From contig CAYTGN010000004.1 of assembly GCA_964437415.1 (NCBI GenBank), positions 1-64,000 on the forward strand: a stretch of 64,000 nt of DNA. Direction: 5' to 3'. Positions 63,315 through 64,000 of this stretch are shown piece by piece (positions within the stretch are counted from its first letter, which is position 1; each line of letters starts with the position of its first letter). The notes beneath the pieces are model-generated. The model worked only from the letters and a program-made list of their open reading frames with translations. It was not told the origin of the DNA and did no database searches. The stretch comes from CADEDV01 sp964437415. GTDB taxonomy: Bacteria > Bacteroidota > Bacteroidia > Chitinophagales > Chitinophagaceae. Made by a program: the position numbers and the translations under genes.

Positions 63315-64000
63315 ATGGCAAAAAAGACAGCCTCCGTTGACATGGCCGACAGTTTTGAAAAGATACCTGTCAAAATATATCCCGACCTGAAGCAAGGGTC
63401 AAAATTCGTGGCGCAACAAATAGCTGCCCTCATCCGTGAAAAGCAAAAGAAAAAAGAAAAAGCAGTACTGGGACTTGCTACCGGTTCCACTCCGAAAACA
63501 TTATATGCTGAACTGGTGCGGATGCACAAAGAAGAAAAACTGAGTTTCAGGAATGTTGTCACTTTCAACCTCGACGAATACTACCCAATCAACAATAATG
63601 CCCTCCAAAGCTACAACCGTTTCATGCGGGTGAACCTTTTCGATCATGTTGACATCAATCCAAAGAATATTCATATTCCTAATGGAGAAATAAGAAAAGA
63701 AGACATCAAAGCCCATTGTGCACATTATGAAAAGATGATAGAAGATGCCGGTGGCATTGACCTGCAGATACTCGGCATTGGTAACAACGGGCATATCGGC
63801 TTCAACGAACCGGGTTCCGGGATATATTCCAAAACAAGACTGATCACATTAGATAATTCCACCCGCATTGCCAATGCTTACGAATTTGCCAATATATCAG
63901 AGGTGCCCCGCTTAGCCATCACCATGGGCATCAGCACCATCATGAAATCAAAAAAGATCATCCTGATGGCATGGGGACCGGGCAAAGCACCGGTTATAAA
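63315..64000 (+). CDS. nagB: Glucosamine-6-phosphate deaminase, 5' part (runs off the window)
   Basis: The first 228 residues; the frame is open to the edge. NagB converts glucosamine-6-phosphate to fructose-6-phosphate and ammonia. VLGLATGSTPKTLYAEL binds phosphate, FNLDEYYP carries the catalytic Asp, and LGIGNNGHIGFNEPGS the catalytic His. The N-terminal extension before FEKIPVKIYP resembles Bacteroidota long forms of about 630-650 aa that carry an extra LmbE/PIG-L-like domain; the missing 3' end would confirm this (inference). Confidence 0.9.
   Translation, partial: MAKKTASVDMADSFEKIPVKIYPDLKQGSKFVAQQIAALIREKQKKKEKAVLGLATGSTPKTLYAELVRMHKEEKLSFRNVVTFNLDEYYPINNNALQSYNRFMRVNLFDHVDINPKNIHIPNGEIRKEDIKAHCAHYEKMIEDAGGIDLQILGIGNNGHIGFNEPGSGIYSKTRLITLDNSTRIANAYEFANISEVPRLAITMGISTIMKSKKIILMAWGPGKAPVI

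Overview
The window is a gene-dense piece of a Bacteroidota chromosome, most likely from the Chitinophagaceae or a close relative. Evidence: the 1475-residue secreted protein ending in a type IX secretion (type B, CHU_C-like) sorting domain; many genes preceded by the Bacteroidota -7 element TAnnTTTG and not by Shine-Dalgarno sites; a DUF5117-type metalloprotease; an HU/CCDC81-SPOR protein; an MqnA futalosine-pathway enzyme; and a Bacteroidota-type NagB. No phage, plasmid or CRISPR genes are seen. The only mobile gene is a broken REP-associated (Y1/HUH) transposase near the right end.

Layout. 0-2.4 kb: a tandem array of 110-bp hairpin repeats abutting a mutS2-like gene that ends before the usual Smr domain. 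2.8-14.4 kb: secreted or lipoprotein functions (zinc metalloprotease, MsrA, beta-barrel-like protein, peptide-binding lipoprotein, M1 peptidase, flippase, NlpC/P60 lipoprotein, beta-propeller lipoprotein). 14.4-27 kb: housekeeping genes (dnaE, trxA, sdaA, an FKBP lipoprotein, an SPOR protein, tRNA-Cys, nucleoside phosphorylase, dapF, DinB-like, corA, Nudix, a queuosine-precursor transporter).

27-41.6 kb: surface glycan region. YfhO-like membrane protein, GT4 and GT2 run rightward. A leftward unit starts with the giant type IX cargo protein and continues gmd, fcl, two FkbM methyltransferases and two GT2 glycosyltransferases. The cargo gene is only 44 bp from the GDP-fucose genes, suggesting a dedicated surface-glycosylation unit. 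The distal part (31.6-35.0 kb) is visibly AT-richer, as if exchanged horizontally.

41.6-64 kb: mqnA/purB (divergent), prfC, a PPOX-like protein, a Tat-exported ankyrin-like protein, an FtsX/MacB permease, tsaD, a frameshifted trmN6-like gene, an AlaDH/saccharopine-dehydrogenase-like enzyme, hscB, tRNA-Leu, cutC, a Tat asparaginase-family lipoprotein, an FMN reductase and two pirins, an NTF2-like protein, an S15-type hydrolase, a GH20 hexosaminidase, the broken transposase, and the 5' part of nagB. GH20 and NagB together suggest use of chitin- or GlcNAc-containing material.

Recurrent small-scale structure: (i) dispersed hairpin repeats, one family of which supplies the last two codons (Ala-Pro) and stop codon of two unrelated genes; (ii) -7 boxes so close to start codons that several mRNAs must be leaderless or nearly so; (iii) pairs of -7 boxes facing each other in divergent gaps. 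I found no clearly new defence or mobile system. The best candidates for follow-up are the cargo/fucose operon and the stop-codon-donating repeat.
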